Shown here: piece after piece, positions 46,440 through 58,606 of the stretch
Layout: every line of letters begins with the position of its first letter
How positions within the stretch are numbered: the stretch's first letter is position 1
Assembly: GCA_014058105.1 (NCBI GenBank)
Contig: JACGCM010001927.1
Coordinates: forward strand, 1-64,000
Direction of reading: 5' to 3'
Length of the DNA: 64,000 nt
Source of the DNA: Kingdonia uniflora
Taxonomy: Eukaryota > Streptophyta > Magnoliopsida > Ranunculales > Circaeasteraceae
Made by a program: the position numbers and the translations under genes
Notes under the pieces: generated by a model
The model's input: the letters and a program-made list of their open reading frames with translations, nothing else
Databases searched by the model: none
Told to the model about the DNA's origin: nothing

Positions 46440-48880
46440 TGCAAGTTTGCTCATATCTCACATTTGAGCATACTCACGAAATTAGGAAGTAAAGTTCGCT
46501 CAAAGCTTCAAGGCAGCGGGTCAAAAGAGAATGCAATATTTTTTATTATTATACTTATTCTTTTCTGTATTAATGATACGACTATATGCATATAGTATAG
46601 AGGCTCAACATTGTAAACGTTGAATATTATGCAATCTTAGTATATGCCAATATATATTTATATATATATATATATATTTATATATATGTGTGTGTGTGTG
46701 ACATACATTTATCTTTATTCTAAGAATACTAAAACACCATTTTCTTGTTTTCCCCTCTTTATCATGGTGTAACCCTAGATAACAAACTCAATTTTTCACT
46801 CTTAAGCACAATTAAAAGTGTCCATGAGATTAAGGGTAAACATGAGTAGAATACATACCATTGAACTAGCAGTAACACTTCGTGTATATGAGAGTCTCTT
46901 GCAAACCAATTAGTAGGATGTAAGAACCTCTCAAGAAAAAGTAAAGCATGACAGCCTACATGTAATATTTTGTATAAATATTTGGCAACTCCTATGTCTT
47001 CCTGGAAACTAAGTCGAAAAGCAAGTACAGACCTGAATTTCTCACAAACTTCCTAAAATGCCCGGCGCCTGTCCTTTCCCTGTAAAAATTGAGTGATATT
47101 AGCAAATTTTAACAAATCAATTTCTCTTAATATATTATGGATTATTTTACCTCCTTAATATATTATGAAGGAAGGTACTTACCTCAAATTTAACAAACTA
47201 TTATTCTTCTCCATCCTTCTTCATCCGGGCATGGGCCAGGCAATAAAACCATATAGTTCCATCGATGGAGTTAAAAAGGGTTTTACTTGAAAAAAAAATT
47301 AGTTAGATAGATGCAACATTTAATTCCTCAAGTAGTACAAAAAATAGTTTATAAATTACCCTTACCAAGAGACATAGAATTTACTTCATCCTTGTTATAC
47401 ATTGACTATTGATGCTCTAATATCGATGCTCTAATGGGAAGTAAAAGCATAAGTATGCGATGGCTATACAAAAATATTCTGATATACGCTAGAGCTAGTT
47501 ATCTCAATCTTCACCCTTGTTATGCTCATAACTCACTCTGGTATCATATAAAGCTCGATAGAAGGTCAGCAAAATTTCCACCATTATTCTTCATGTTAAA
47601 TCACTAACAAACCTAGCTCTGAGATTTCCTATTGTTTTGCCAAGCAAATTAAATTTATATTACATTAGACAATGGTATTTTTCAAATAAACAAGTTTGCC
47701 ATTGTCTCAAAGATAAAGAGGGGCAAAGATTTATAGAAAGAACGAGATCGACGGACGAGATTTGATCAACTCTCATACTTAGGGGTAGTTTCGACAAAAC
47801 ACGAAAGAGTAAGAGTACTTAAGTCTTATTGGTTTGAACTTAAAAACTTATTGGTTTTAACACTTTATCTCTCCAGCTCTTCATCTCTCTCTCTTACTCT
47901 CTCTCTCCAACTCTTCACTTCTCTCCAATTCTTTACTCTTCGCTGCTACTTTAGTAGGAATATAATTCACTCTTTGCTTCGTTTCTCACATCTTCTCTTT
48001 TTTGATTGATAATGATTGATAGTCTGTTATGTTGTTCTACTCCTTCTCTTTTTTACTTCCATATGTTGTTCATTGTCTGATTTAGTTAAAATGAGATAGA
48101 AATAAAAAGCCTTTGCAAGGATCCTTCTTGGAGCGATTTGCTTAGTGGTAATGCCTTCTGGAGCGATTTGCTTAGTGGTCCAAAAAAAGAACGTGTTCAG
48201 GGAAAGGGTATAGCGACTATGTTTGTAGACCCACCATCTGCTATCACGTCTGAGCTTTCAACTCGATCGGCTAAGACGTCTCTCCTACTTCTGTCGATTT
48301 ACGTCCTGTCGATTTATGTCTCACCTATCATCGGCCTTCTCCTAAGTCTCTAATCTTTAGGCTTCCTTTATATTTGCGTACGGCGATAGGGACTTATTGT
48401 ATTTTGTGGTAGATTTGGTGTTTATAACATACCTGCTTCATTTAAGATTTGGTGTTCTCAATTTGAAGAACCAAACATAGCTTTAGCTTCTTAAGTGGAT
48501 AATTATGTGGCGAGTCACGGGTATGTGGTGTCAAGATGTCGAAGGAAATGTTTGGACTTTGAAGGGGCTAGACACAGGCAGTTTATAGGTATCCATTGGT
48601 CTAGAATGTTCTACAAACAAAGAATCATACTGCTGGTAATCTAACACCACAATTTAAAGTGTTCATTAAAAACTGACTTCTAACTCTATAACTTTGTGTG
48701 GGGTACGTATTATTATGGAGCATATGTAGGTCTAGGTATACGTCACTTATCAATATGATCAAGCTACAAATAAAGTACATATTATCACATTTCCCAAATC
48801 AAATGGTTTCCACAAATGGAATTAACGTAGGGAAAAAAAGAGTCCCGAATGATGGATAATAGGTTGAAGGTGGTTTTTCT
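46440..48880. other. Unassigned AT-rich DNA with short repeats
   Basis: No gene recognised. A (TA)n-(TG)n microsatellite lies at about 46645-46700 and CT-rich tracts at 47870-47930. The repeat TATGAAGGAAGGTACTTACC is at 47164. A 20-bp direct repeat, TGGAGCGATTTGCTTAGTGG, occurs twice at about 48129-48178. A CTGTCGATTTA(C/T)GTC duplication lies at 48291-48322. Confidence 0.4.
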
Positions 48881-48884
48881 TAAA

Positions 48885-48961
48885 GGGCCCACCCTTTTAC
48901 GATGTCAAAGCCCATCTCACTCGGATCAGTTCCTTGCAATTTGACTTGAATCCCATCCAAC

Positions 48962-48993
<32 letters not shown>

Positions 48994-49385
48994 CAACATC
49001 ATACTCCTCACCCTTGAATTTTCAGGAGACCTGCATTCGAAAACATATGTCCATCACAATGTAGTAGTTATACCTATGTATTTCATGCCCTGTGAAGTGA
49101 TTTTAGAATCAAATTATTGTTTACCATGCAATGAAGAAAATCTTACTTTTCTGGCAGTTCTCAGTGGTGAAATCAAGATCAAAGACGGCATAACGATATT
49201 CATTGGGCGGTAAGCATGCAGAGAAATCCTCATAACTTTCATCAGGTTCTCCCTAGCTTTCCACCATCAGCTGTTGTATCTTTACCTGAACACAATGAAC
49301 CGGTAGTTCCTTTTCGCCTTTAGTTCCAAAAACTTTAGCTTACATTTGTCATTCACTGCCATCCCAGACGCAGAATTCACCTATT
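48885..49385 (-). pseudogene. ADF: Actin-depolymerising factor (ADF/cofilin) fragment
   Basis: The intact protein severs and depolymerises actin filaments. On minus: [20 protein letters not shown] and [10 protein letters not shown] (49380-49290), a frameshift, then [40 protein letters not shown] and IAW (to about 49117). An intron follows, and the last exon reads [20 protein letters not shown] and [20 protein letters not shown] (49034-48895). The start codon exon, one splice junction and the normal C-terminus are missing or altered. It lies just left of the Helitron replicase, in the opposite orientation, and may be part of the Helitron. Confidence 0.92.
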
Positions 49386-49827
49386 GTTCAAAAATCATAA
49401 GTCTTACTATCAGGAAAACACTATGTAATTGCAGAAAATACAATCTTAATAATTGCAGTTATTCTCTCTTCTTGGTTGTTCCTGCCTCATTTTGTGAAAT
49501 AGATGGCCTTTAACCAACTACATTGAATGACTATGTTAACCTGATAACATCCATGTTCTGTACCTATTTGTTTTCAAGCCAATACCTGATAAAAGCATCT
49601 TTGAATCACTTCATGCTATTGCAGACAAACACTTGGTAGTTTTAGATTCAGAAGGTTAGGCGCCTCCATCGTGTGATATGGTTGTTCTCTAAATATGTCA
49701 TTCACAATTGTTACAGGTGCAGGAACTTCGACTGCTCGCGATAACGCGTAAGTATATTAACTCAATTATTTTATAAAATTACAAAAAAAAACAAACATAA
49801 AAACCATACTGATTCAAATTTTAAACT

Positions 49828-52800
49828 TTGTACTACATTAGAACTCATTATTACGTGGAGGAGCAATATAATTTAAGTAAAACTGATGAAGATGAACACG
49901 TTAATGTTAATGAAGCTGATCTACAATTGGGATGCCATTTTCTAGGTCAAATGGACGTATTATGTATGTATTGTTCTGCACCTCATTGGAGGGATGAACG
50001 ACTAACGGTCTCTTCGATCAACAACCCCCAATTTGGACAATGTTGTCTATAGGGTAAAATTAGGGTTCCAAACCTTGATCAATTGCCAAATGAGTTACAA
50101 GAATTGTACAATGGAAATGACCACGTTCAAGGTCATTTCGGAAGTACATTCGAGAATATAATGCAGTCAACGCATTTACAAGTCTTGGGACTATAATGGA
50201 TGATCGAGTAATTCCTTGGAGAGGACCATCTTACTTTATTATCCACAGAGAGCTACACCACCGAATAGGTGCACTGTTTCCAAATCAGGGTCAAGAAGCG
50301 ATGTATGCACAACTATACATCTACAACCCCGGTGCAGCTCTTCATACCCACTAGAGAAGAAACCCACATTTAAGAAGAGATGCACTAAAAATTATTGAAG
50401 ACACTTTACTCCAAAGTAACCTATTATGTGAGTTATATCATCGAGCATATGAGGTATTAGAAGACACGGCGGGTAAATATGAAAATTTTAATGTGCCAGC
50501 GTATTTACATTACAGTACTTCGACAGATCATCGTAGATACAATTTGCCATCAACCGATGAGGGACATTATAGTTTATCTTAAGGCAGAGTAAGGTTTGAT
50601 GCGTATTAGTAAATACCACCCTACTTACCTTTGTTTGCATTATGTTCTTCTTTTCCCTACTGGACAACTTGGGTGGTCAATCTACTTAAAGCATTGGAAT
50701 GTGGCGCGTAACACATGGTATTCCTCGGGGAAGGGCCTTACACAAATGGAATATTATTGCTATCGCCTATTAGAACGTCCAACAAAATATTCACCAATTG
50801 TTAGAGCGGGCAAATTATTTTAACAATTTATAGTAGACGTATGGGCATCAACAGAGCAAAATCAACTTTGATATGTCAATGATAACCAAGGTGATCTTCG
50901 TTCTGACCTGTATGGTGGACTAACTGATATTGTAACAGATGGATTACAGCCTTATCAAGTTGGGCAACGTGTTATTTTACCCTCATCGTATACTTGCAGT
51001 ATAAGGAATATGTATGAAATATATTTGGATTCATTGGCGATCACCCATTACAATAGCCACCCAGATATCTTTCTTACAATAGCAGCTAATCCGAATTGGC
51101 TTGAAATTACAAACATACTCTTACCTAACCAATCTGTCTACGATCGAATGAATTTAGTGGCCTATTTTTTTGAATTAAATTAGAAGGCTTTGTTAAAGAA
51201 AGTTACAGAAAATCATGTTCTTGGAACATGTGTTGCATATGTTTGGACTATTGAGTTCCAAAAATGCGGTTTACCACATATGCATGCATTGTTTTTCCTG
51301 AGTCGTTAGGATAAAATTTGGATGATATTGTAGGTTGATCAAATTGTAAGTGCCAAAATTTCTGATGAAATGATGAATCCCGCGCTCTTTAGGACCGTAA
51401 TGAAGTGTATGATTCATGGACCATGTGGCCTTGCTAACATGAACTCCCCGTGTATGGAAATGGTCAGTGCACAAAGCGATATCCTAGACCATATGCTGAA
51501 GAAATGATCATGGGTAGCAACGGTTATTCTATTTATAGACGACGACCAACACCATAAAAAACGTATATCATTAAAGGGAAAAGGGTTGATAACAGAGATG
51601 TTGTACCATATAACCCTTACCTGTCTGAGCTATTTGATTGTCATATCAATGTAAAAATTTGTTCAGGTCTTCAATGTGTCAAATACATTCATAAGTACAT
51701 CTTCAAAGGTCATGATCGGGCAACTATGGTGATCATGGTGAACAAAATACAACAGTATCTCGATTCTTGATATATTGGGCCTCCAGAAGGAGATTGGCAA
51801 ATTTTTAGTTTTCATCTACATCAAGAGAAACCTAATGTAGTACGATTGGTATTGCATTTACCAAGGATGCATCACGTTGTTTTTAACATACGGGAATCTA
51901 TGGCCTTTATTCGTGCTAGAGCAGCTGTTGAAAAAACATCTCTAACTATATTTTTAAATATTGTGCTGAACATGATGATGCTCTAGCATTTACATACCAA
52001 CAATTTCCTCAACACTATGTGTGGCATGGTAATAATGGTCAAAAAGTTTGGACAAAAGAAAGCAACAACATAAGTTTACAATTGAATGAATATACTTTGC
52101 AAGCCAAACTCTGGGAGAGATACTACTTATGGTTACTTCTAACTATTGTTAAAGGACCAACATCTTTTGAATGTTTGCGTACTTACAACGACATTTTGTA
52201 TGACACATTCAAAGCAACATGTGCTGCGATGGGACTACTTGAAGATGATAAAGAATGGGTTGATTATTTAGAGGAAGCTGCAGTCATGAAAACTAAATAT
52301 CAGCTGAGAAGACTGTTCAACATTATTTTATCCGAATGCAGTCCAATAATGCCAGAGGAGTTATGGAACAAGTTTTGGAAAAATATTTGTGATGATCTCG
52401 CCTACAAAATTCGAACCCAATTTCACATTGAAATTCTGACAGAAGATCAGATTAAAGATTATGGTTTGTATCTATTAGATGAATTGCTATTTGAGTCAGG
52501 TAGAACTCTCAAAGATTATCCAAAAATGCCATTACCAAGAGGAAATTGGCATACCGTAAATGAGAATAGACTCATATGGGAACAAAGACAATTCCAATAT
52601 GATGAGCAATTTGCACATGCCGCTTCAAATGTAAATCGGTTAAATAATGCATAGGCGCAAGCTTATAATGCGGTTGTGGATTATGTGGCTAACAACCACG
52701 AACATCTTTTCTTCTTCAATGGACCAGCTGGTACTGGTAAATTTTTGTTTACAATGCTATTGCCACTACTTGCTGAAAAGAGGGGGATATTGTTATTATG

Positions 52801-54115
52801 GTAGCTAGCTCAGGTATTGCATTATTGCTACTTGATGGAGGTAGAACTGTACATTCCAGATTCAAGATACAAATAAATGTATTGGAGAATTCGAAATGTG
52901 GTTTTACTAAGCAATCTATTCAAGCATAGTTGTTTAGAGAAACAAAACTTATTATATGGGATGAGGTCCCAATACAGCACAAACACTGTGTAGAGGTAGT
53001 CGAACGTACATTACGAGATATGAGGAGTAATAATCGACCATTTGGTGAGATTACAGTTATGTTTGGTGAGGATTTTCGTCAAATACTGCCTGTCGTGCCA
53101 AAAGGGGCCCGAGAACAAATTGTTGCCGCCTCATTGAGATGATCGCCGTTATTGGGGCGCGTAGGTATATTAACGTTGTTTGAAAATATGCGCCTGAATT
53201 ATTCTACGCCAACTAATGCACAATTCGCCAATTTTTTTATGGAGGTAATAAGTTCTGCAACTCATTACAAACAATTTTTCATTTTTTATTTTGCCAACAA
53301 GTTTAATAGTAACGTCTACATTCTTATGTTCTAAAAGCATAGATTGAAAGCAACCATTTAAAAACTGTTCAATTGCAATAAAAAATTCATAATTGTGAAA
53401 CTGTTCAAGACCTGATACTTTTCGTCTACCCGAACTTGAATATTTCTTATGATAGAGAACAATGCTTTCTAACTGAGAGAACAATTTTATCTACAAGAAA
53501 CGATGATGTGAGCGCAGTCAATGATGACTCTTTAAACATGTTTCTGGGAGAACCAATAGTTTATTTAGCGACAGATAAAATTGAGGAACATGAGTCTGCT
53601 AATCATACTTATAATAATCGTTATCCAAGTGAGTACTTGAACAGCCTTGACCCTCCTGAACTGCCACCATTCAAGCTAAAACTCAAAGTTGGATGTTCAA
53701 TTATGTTACTTAGAAATCTTTGTCTAAAAGATGGACTCTGCAATGAAACTCGTTTAATGGTAGTTCGATGTGTGACACGCATTATTAAGGCCAAGATCTT
53801 GACCGGTGAATACGCTGGGAATTTGGTCTTTATTCCAAGGATTTCATTAACACCTTCAACAACTGAAATGCATTTTGGAATGACGCGACGACAGTTCCCA
53901 ATCCGATTAGCATTTGCAATGACAATTAACAAATCACAAGGACAGTAAGTCAAGTATGTAGAAGTATATTTACGGACATAAGTATTCTCTCATGGACAAT
54001 TGTATGCTGCGTTGTCAAGATGCACTTCTGCAAACAGAATCAGTACACTATTCCCACCAAATGCTTCATGTTGTACAAGAAATATTGTTTACCCTGAAGT
54101 CTTATTGTAATTCAA
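49828..54115 (+). pseudogene. Helitron replicase-helicase (RepHel)
   Basis: Plus-strand pieces in several frames. N-terminal region: LGCHFLGQMDVLCMYCSAPHW (49930), FGQCCL, and HHVLLFPTGQLGW-like text (50635-50680). The HUH nuclease motif is intact as LPHMHALFFLS (histidine codons 51277-51279 and 51283-51285). Two tyrosines lie in VKYIHKYIFKGHDRATM (51678-51728). Middle: ECLRTYNDILYDTFKATCAA (52171). Helicase: GPAGTGK Walker A at 52721 followed by F instead of [11 protein letters not shown]alker B at 52948; [51 protein letters not shown]; and [15 protein letters not shown] near 54000. Stops at 50050, 50821, 52652 and 53949, among others. The longest clean frame is 211 codons. Confidence 0.92.
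53250..53445 (-). other. Foreign segment or intron inside the helicase
   Basis: The helicase reading stops at FANFFMEV (53245), where a GTAATAAGT donor-like site occurs, and resumes near 53430 with [14 protein letters not shown]. On minus the interval reads [20 protein letters not shown] and EQFLNGCFQSMLLEHKNVDV, which looks coding but is not a family I know. It may be an intron, or a small captured piece in inverse orientation. Confidence 0.4.
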
Positions 54116-54119
54116 GTAT

Positions 54120-55085
54120 GTATCTCTAAGCCGCTTTCGTAAATCTTATTTTTAGCGTATAGTTATATGATGCTAATTAAAATATATTACTTGCTATAGG
54201 TTCTTCGTGATTTGTTCAAGGTCGAGAAAATATTGGCTCAATTGAAACAAATGATAAATATTAAACCGGTAAGAAACTTCCGCCCAAAATATTAAATCAA
54301 TTTCTTCAGTTCATCTCATAGGTTCTCATTGTAAAATTTGTGAATTTAACAGAAATGGGTCAAGCTTTACCACAGGAATTGTAGGCCTGGGAGCTGCTTT
54401 AAATTGGATATCAGGATGCATTGCTTGCTTGAGTATCAACCGGAGTGGGTAAAAGTTATCTTCAAATGTGATGAGTAATCAAATGATACCATATGCTAAG
54501 AATAATGCCATATAGGCTTATTTACTTGATATCTTGAACTTAGTAGGCGTTATGTTTACTTTAATTTTGATAGAGGATCCAAACCAAAATGGCTTTTAGA
54601 TCCTCTTAAGTTACTTTTGATTTTGAATTGGCGATATGACTGAATTAGTTGTAAAGGGGATTATCTCTTAGATAAATTCTTTTTTTTTACTTGAACTCTT
54701 TTGGTGGTACTTGGTTTATTAGGGGCTGCTTTGAGGTATAATCAAGGTACTTGAATATCCACTGTAAGAGTACCATGTCTCCATGTCATTGATTTTGGTT
54801 AAATTTTGAGAACTGAGTATATAAATTTGAATCATTAGCTTTGATGGAAGTGGAAGTTAAAGGAGTGGGGGAACAGGTGGCTTCTAGCAGAAGAGAACTG
54901 GGTTTAATCTCTCTATGGTTGGGCACTCTAACTCATACAAGGAAGGGTCATTTATATAAAGAAGTTTGGTGTTACCCTTTGTTTTGCAGCCTTAAACAAG
55001 GTTAGCATGCAAGACTGCACTTATTCCAATATTGATCTTATGATTCTTATTAAACTTTTTTGTTGCTTATCATACAAATACCTTA
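54120..55085. other. Helitron interior between helicase and SMC2 fragment
   Basis: No gene recognised. A plus frame near 54355-54480 reads RPGSCFKLDIRMHCLLEYQP, which may be coding, but I cannot name it. The rest is AT-rich and intron-like, possibly the intron preceding the SMC2 exon. Confidence 0.35.
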
Positions 55086-55087
55086 CA

Positions 55088-55469
55088 CAAAATGGTGGTG
55101 ATTGAAGAACATGATGAGAAGAGGGAGACCCTAAAAGTTACATGGGTTAAGGTTAACACGTGAGAATTTAAAATTTGAAGTTCTAGGTATCATTTGCTAA
55201 TCCTCAAATACTTATTGGTTATATTGCATTTGCTTTTTGTGCACTGATTTTGGTTCCATCTTTTCTACATTATTGCCGGGAATGATGGAAAAACTAGAGC
55301 CTCCTGAAGGATGCACTTTCTTGGATGGTCTTGAAGTTCGAGTTGCATTTGGTAGTGTCTGGAAACAGCCGCTGTCGGAAATTAGTGGGGGCAACGATCT
55401 CTTCTTGCACTTTCTCTTATTCTGGCATTGCTTCTCTTCAAACCAGCCTCACTTTATATACGAGATGAG
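55088..55469 (+). pseudogene. SMC2: SMC2 (condensin subunit) C-terminal head fragment, two exons
   Basis: The intact protein is an ATPase of the condensin complex that compacts chromosomes. Exon 1 (55088-55159) reads VIEEHDEKRETLKVTWVKVN and meets a GTGAG donor. Exon 2 (about 55245-55469) reads [40 protein letters not shown] and LSEISGG, then after a 1-nt gain [20 protein letters not shown] and LYIRDE before a GT. ISGGQR is the ABC signature motif, and LYIRDE is the Walker B region with the normal ILDE changed. The acceptor of the intron has lost its AG. The piece was captured as genomic DNA. Confidence 0.92.
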
Positions 55470-55671
55470 GTATTGTTATTTTCCATCCCAGACATCAAAT
55501 TATTTCAGATGTATCATGCTAATTTCAAAATTATTGAAATCTTTACCAAGGAACATATACACTATATTGACATATATCTTATTTGGATGACTGCTTGATG
55601 TACTACTTCAATACTTTTTATGGATAACATATATCAATATAAGAAACTTTTTTATGGATAACCAATAAGTC

Positions 55672-55935
55672 TTAAAGTCCATTCAGCTGAAGAACAAGTA
55701 GCTTTCCCTTCCACCCCTTTGCAGGTTGTGGTTTATTCTCTGCTGACAAGGTTAGTTTGTTTAGTCTATCTCTCAAGAGGGTAACGATATAGTCCTTACT
55801 AGCCTTTTCTTCATTCTTCACATCCTCAGACTTTACCTTTTGCTTCAATGTCACACTGGGGCTACTAATACATAGCATTTTTAGCAATTCTATCCATAAC
55901 ATTTTTTGTTTTGGGGTATGTGATGGATTGAACAC
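55672..55935 (-). pseudogene. Unidentified coding fragment inside the Helitron
   Basis: The minus frame reads VTLKQKVKSEDVKNEEKASK, DYIVTLLRDRLNKLTLSAEN and KPQPAKGWKGKLLV. The K/E-rich composition and uninterrupted 87 codons look like a real exon. It is opposite in orientation to SMC2 and RPS8. I cannot name the family. Confidence 0.4.
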
Positions 55936-56147
55936 CTACCAAGTTTCTGTGTTAAAACTTAAATCACATCTTCCATGGTCTGTCTGCCTGTTAAAATATT
56001 CTCATAAGGTAATTATGTTTCTCGGAAGACAAGTCATATAATGCTAAATTATCCCAAGAAAATTATTAGGAAGAAGTATGAAATTCGTTGTGATTTGCAA
56101 TAGAGAGCGAAAGAATTAATATTCTGCTATTGGTTTTGTCGGCACAG

Positions 56148-56480
56148 GAGGGTGATGCTGCTACAACGGAGGAAGCAAAGAAGAGTAACCATGTCGCAAG
56201 GAAAGTAGAAAAGCGTCAGGAAGGCCGTCAACTTGATGCCTACATAGAAGAGCAGCTTGGTGGTGGTAGGTTGTTGGCTTACATTACTTCTCGCTCTGGT
56301 TAGTACAGTAGATGTGATGGGTAAGTCAATAGAAGTTATGCTTGCAAGTTCCATTCTTTTTTGGTTCTTTTAATTAGTTTCCTTCTTACCTCTTCGACAT
56401 TTTCCTGACAGATATATACTGGAGGGCAAGGAGCTAGAATTTTATATGAAGAAACTTCAAAAGAAAAAAAAGGCAAGGGG
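56148..56480 (+). pseudogene. RPS8: 40S ribosomal protein S8 C-terminal fragment, two exons
   Basis: The intact protein (eS8) is part of the small ribosomal subunit. After a CAG acceptor at 56147, plus reads [40 protein letters not shown] and [11 protein letters not shown], then a stop, and meets a GTAAGT donor at 56321. After the intron and a GACAG acceptor (56407-56411), ILEGKELEFYMKKLQKKK follows, with a 1-nt gain in the A-run that shifts the last residues. The intron is kept, so this is not a retrocopy. The N-terminal two-thirds are missing. Confidence 0.92.
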
Positions 56481-56499
56481 GTTGCTGGTATTGTTGTTT

Positions 56500-57290
56500 A
56501 AGCCAACCTTTCTTTTCTTCATTGTCATATGTCCCTGTGTTTTGTTTCTGTAGGAGAATGACTTGGTTTGATATTTCTTTCTTCTTGGCTATTAGAAACA
56601 GAAACGGTCTTCACAGACACAAAAATGTTTATTAGATTGTCAGATTTACTACTCATGTTTCTTTCATCTCCAATCCAATATTTGTAACTTCTGCATATCA
56701 ACCCCATTATCTTGATTAAGTAGAATTGTATTTAACCGTGTTTCCTAATGAACAGTGGAGATATCTAAACACTGGACTTCTCTGTGCTTTGCCAGCCATT
56801 AATTAGGTATCTCTCTCATAATCTACACTTCATGGATGCTCAATCGGTGGAACAAACACTCTCACATCCCTCCAACACCTTCATCTCCATCACCACAATC
56901 ATCCTTAAGCCCCCTTTTGATTTATTCCAATATCCCTCTCTACCTTGGAAGACCAATGGGTATTGTTTCCGGGTACGATATCAGTGATTATAACCAACAA
57001 TTGGGCTTCAATAGTGTTCCTGCTCCATGGTATTATGGGTTATCTCAGTTTTGGGTTTCTCATGATTGTTGCATGTTTATGAGTAATGGATATTGTTTGT
57101 TTGTTGATTCTGGGTGTTATTGTTCTTGAAGAGTATGATTTGTTTTCGAGAGGGGTTCAATCTCCAAGCCTCTTTCAAGGGTTTTAATTTGGGTAACTTT
57201 GTTTATGGGTTTTAATTTATGTAGGTGTTTTTAAGACTATGCATCATCCTAATCATCTTAGGATATCCATTATTTTCATGAGCGGTAGTT
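56500..57290. other. Helitron 3' interior, unassigned
   Basis: Plus-strand frames from 56784 and 56836 to 57129 are open but show no motif I know (a stretch reads GYDISDYNQQLGFNSVPAPW). They could be a captured first exon. Confidence 0.35.
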
Positions 57291-57351
57291 TTAGAGCCGA
57301 AGGCGCGTTAATGGACTATTTTGTAGTGCCGAAGGCGCGTTGAAGTTATTA

Positions 57352-57380
57352 CCGTGGCAAGCCACGGGTAGCACTACTAA
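57352..57380 (+). other. Candidate Helitron 3' terminus (hairpin and CTAA tail)
   Basis: CCGTGGC-AA-GCCACGG forms a perfect 7-bp stem with a 2-base loop at 57352-57367. CTAA follows at 57377-57380, 10 bases past the stem. Helitron 3' ends have a GC-rich hairpin about 10-12 bases before CTRR, usually followed by T. Here the next base is G, so the match is not exact. Just before it, GCCGAAGGCGCGTT occurs twice (57297 and 57329). Confidence 0.5.
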
Positions 57381-57970
57381 GAAAAGATTAAGAAATTATT
57401 TAAGGGTGCCCAATTTGAGACTAATGGAACTAGTTTTTGCCTCTAAAATCGAAATTAAGTACTTTAATCATCCACCAATTCTCATGTTCACAACAAAGGT
57501 TAATAAAAAAATTAATTTTGTAACCTTATTTTTGTAATTATGATTCGTGATTAACCATATAAATTGATCAAATAACTTATAGATATCATCAAAAGCTTAA
57601 CCAAATTGATAATTAATCATAAATAACCTGGCTTTCAAGAAAATCGAGGACGTGCCTTTATGGGCTTATAATGGGATTATTCAATCCGCGACACCAATAC
57701 TCGAAGCACAATGGTTCCCTTCTTGCTCATCATCTCCTTCGATTCCGCTCCCTAATGGAGCATTGCGCTCTATTATCACCAATTCTATAATTCAAAGAAA
57801 AAGATATTCTAATTTAGAGTTGAGTGGAGATGATCCACCATTTTTATTTTTGCCCTTATCTCTCCTCTCTTTTGTATCTGTCTCCCAAAAGCCCTCCTTT
57901 AAGAATCCCTCAATCGCAGGTTCCCCTTACAACACTCGCGATTTAGCTTACATCATATTATGTCATTTAA
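57381..57970. other. Flank between Helitron and hAT-1
   Basis: AT-rich, with one open plus frame (57652-57981) without motifs. No gene recognised. Confidence 0.4.
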
Positions 57971-57978
57971 GTAGGAAA

Positions 57979-58598
57979 TAGAGTTGGTAGTTTGGGCTAA
58001 AACCCATGGCCTGGTCGGCCCAGCCCAAACTGGCCCAAAATGCTCTCTGGGCCAGCCCGAACCGGCCCAACTAATTGCATGGGTGGGCTGTGGACCACCT
58101 TATTTTGGCAGAGGCCCGGCCCAAGCCTGGTCCAAAAGTGATACTTATAAATCCTTGCTCGCATTTAGCCCGAGCCCGGCCCGAACTAGCCCAAGTATTT
58201 TAAAGAGTCGTTAGTATATGGAGAAATGGGGTTTAGAATGCTCAAACCCCCTATTTTGGGATTTTCTTTAAATACATATAAATAATCTTTAGTTTTTGTC
58301 CTATAAGATATATAATATGTTTCATTTAAACATGAATTTCATTAGTGCATCGGCCTGAAATGTCCCTTTAAAAGCCTGACCCATTAAGCCCGTCCCGGAA
58401 TGGCCCATTGAAACCTAGCCCATACCAGCCTAATTATACCATGGGCAGGCCATGGGCTGAAGTAGATTGACGACGGGCCTCCCCAGCCCGGCCCGGCCCG
58501 AATAATGTATATGGCCCAGCCCAGCCCGGCCTGAACATTTGTTTGGCCCAGAAAAACCCGGCCCGAGCCCGACCTGACCGCCCAAACTGCTAGCCCTA
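57979..58598. mobile_element. hAT-1: non-autonomous hAT element
   Basis: The left end TAGAGTTGGTAGTTTGGGC pairs with the right end, read inversely, TAGGGCTAGCAGTTTGGGC (15 of 19). Flanking 8-mers GTAGGAAA (57971-57978) and GGAGGAAA (58599-58606) match 7 of 8, the duplication size of hAT elements. Subterminal zones are full of GGCCCGGCCC-type repeats. At 620 bp it has no transposase. Confidence 0.88.
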
Positions 58599-58606
58599 GG
58601 AGGAAA

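Larger units (their letters stand above)
49700..57380 (+). mobile_element. Decayed Helitron with host gene fragments
   Basis: A Rep/helicase gene (about 49.83-54.11 kb, plus) is followed by SMC2 and RPS8 gene fragments in the same orientation and by a hairpin with a short tail like a Helitron 3' end at 57352-57380. Helitrons are rolling-circle elements known to pick up gene pieces with introns, as seen here. The 5' end (TC) could not be located and may lie left of the ADF fragment, so the start is only where coding evidence begins. Confidence 0.72.

Noticed and set aside
53621..53953. 110-codon minus frame in the helicase
   Set aside because: The plus strand encodes clear helicase motifs over the same span.
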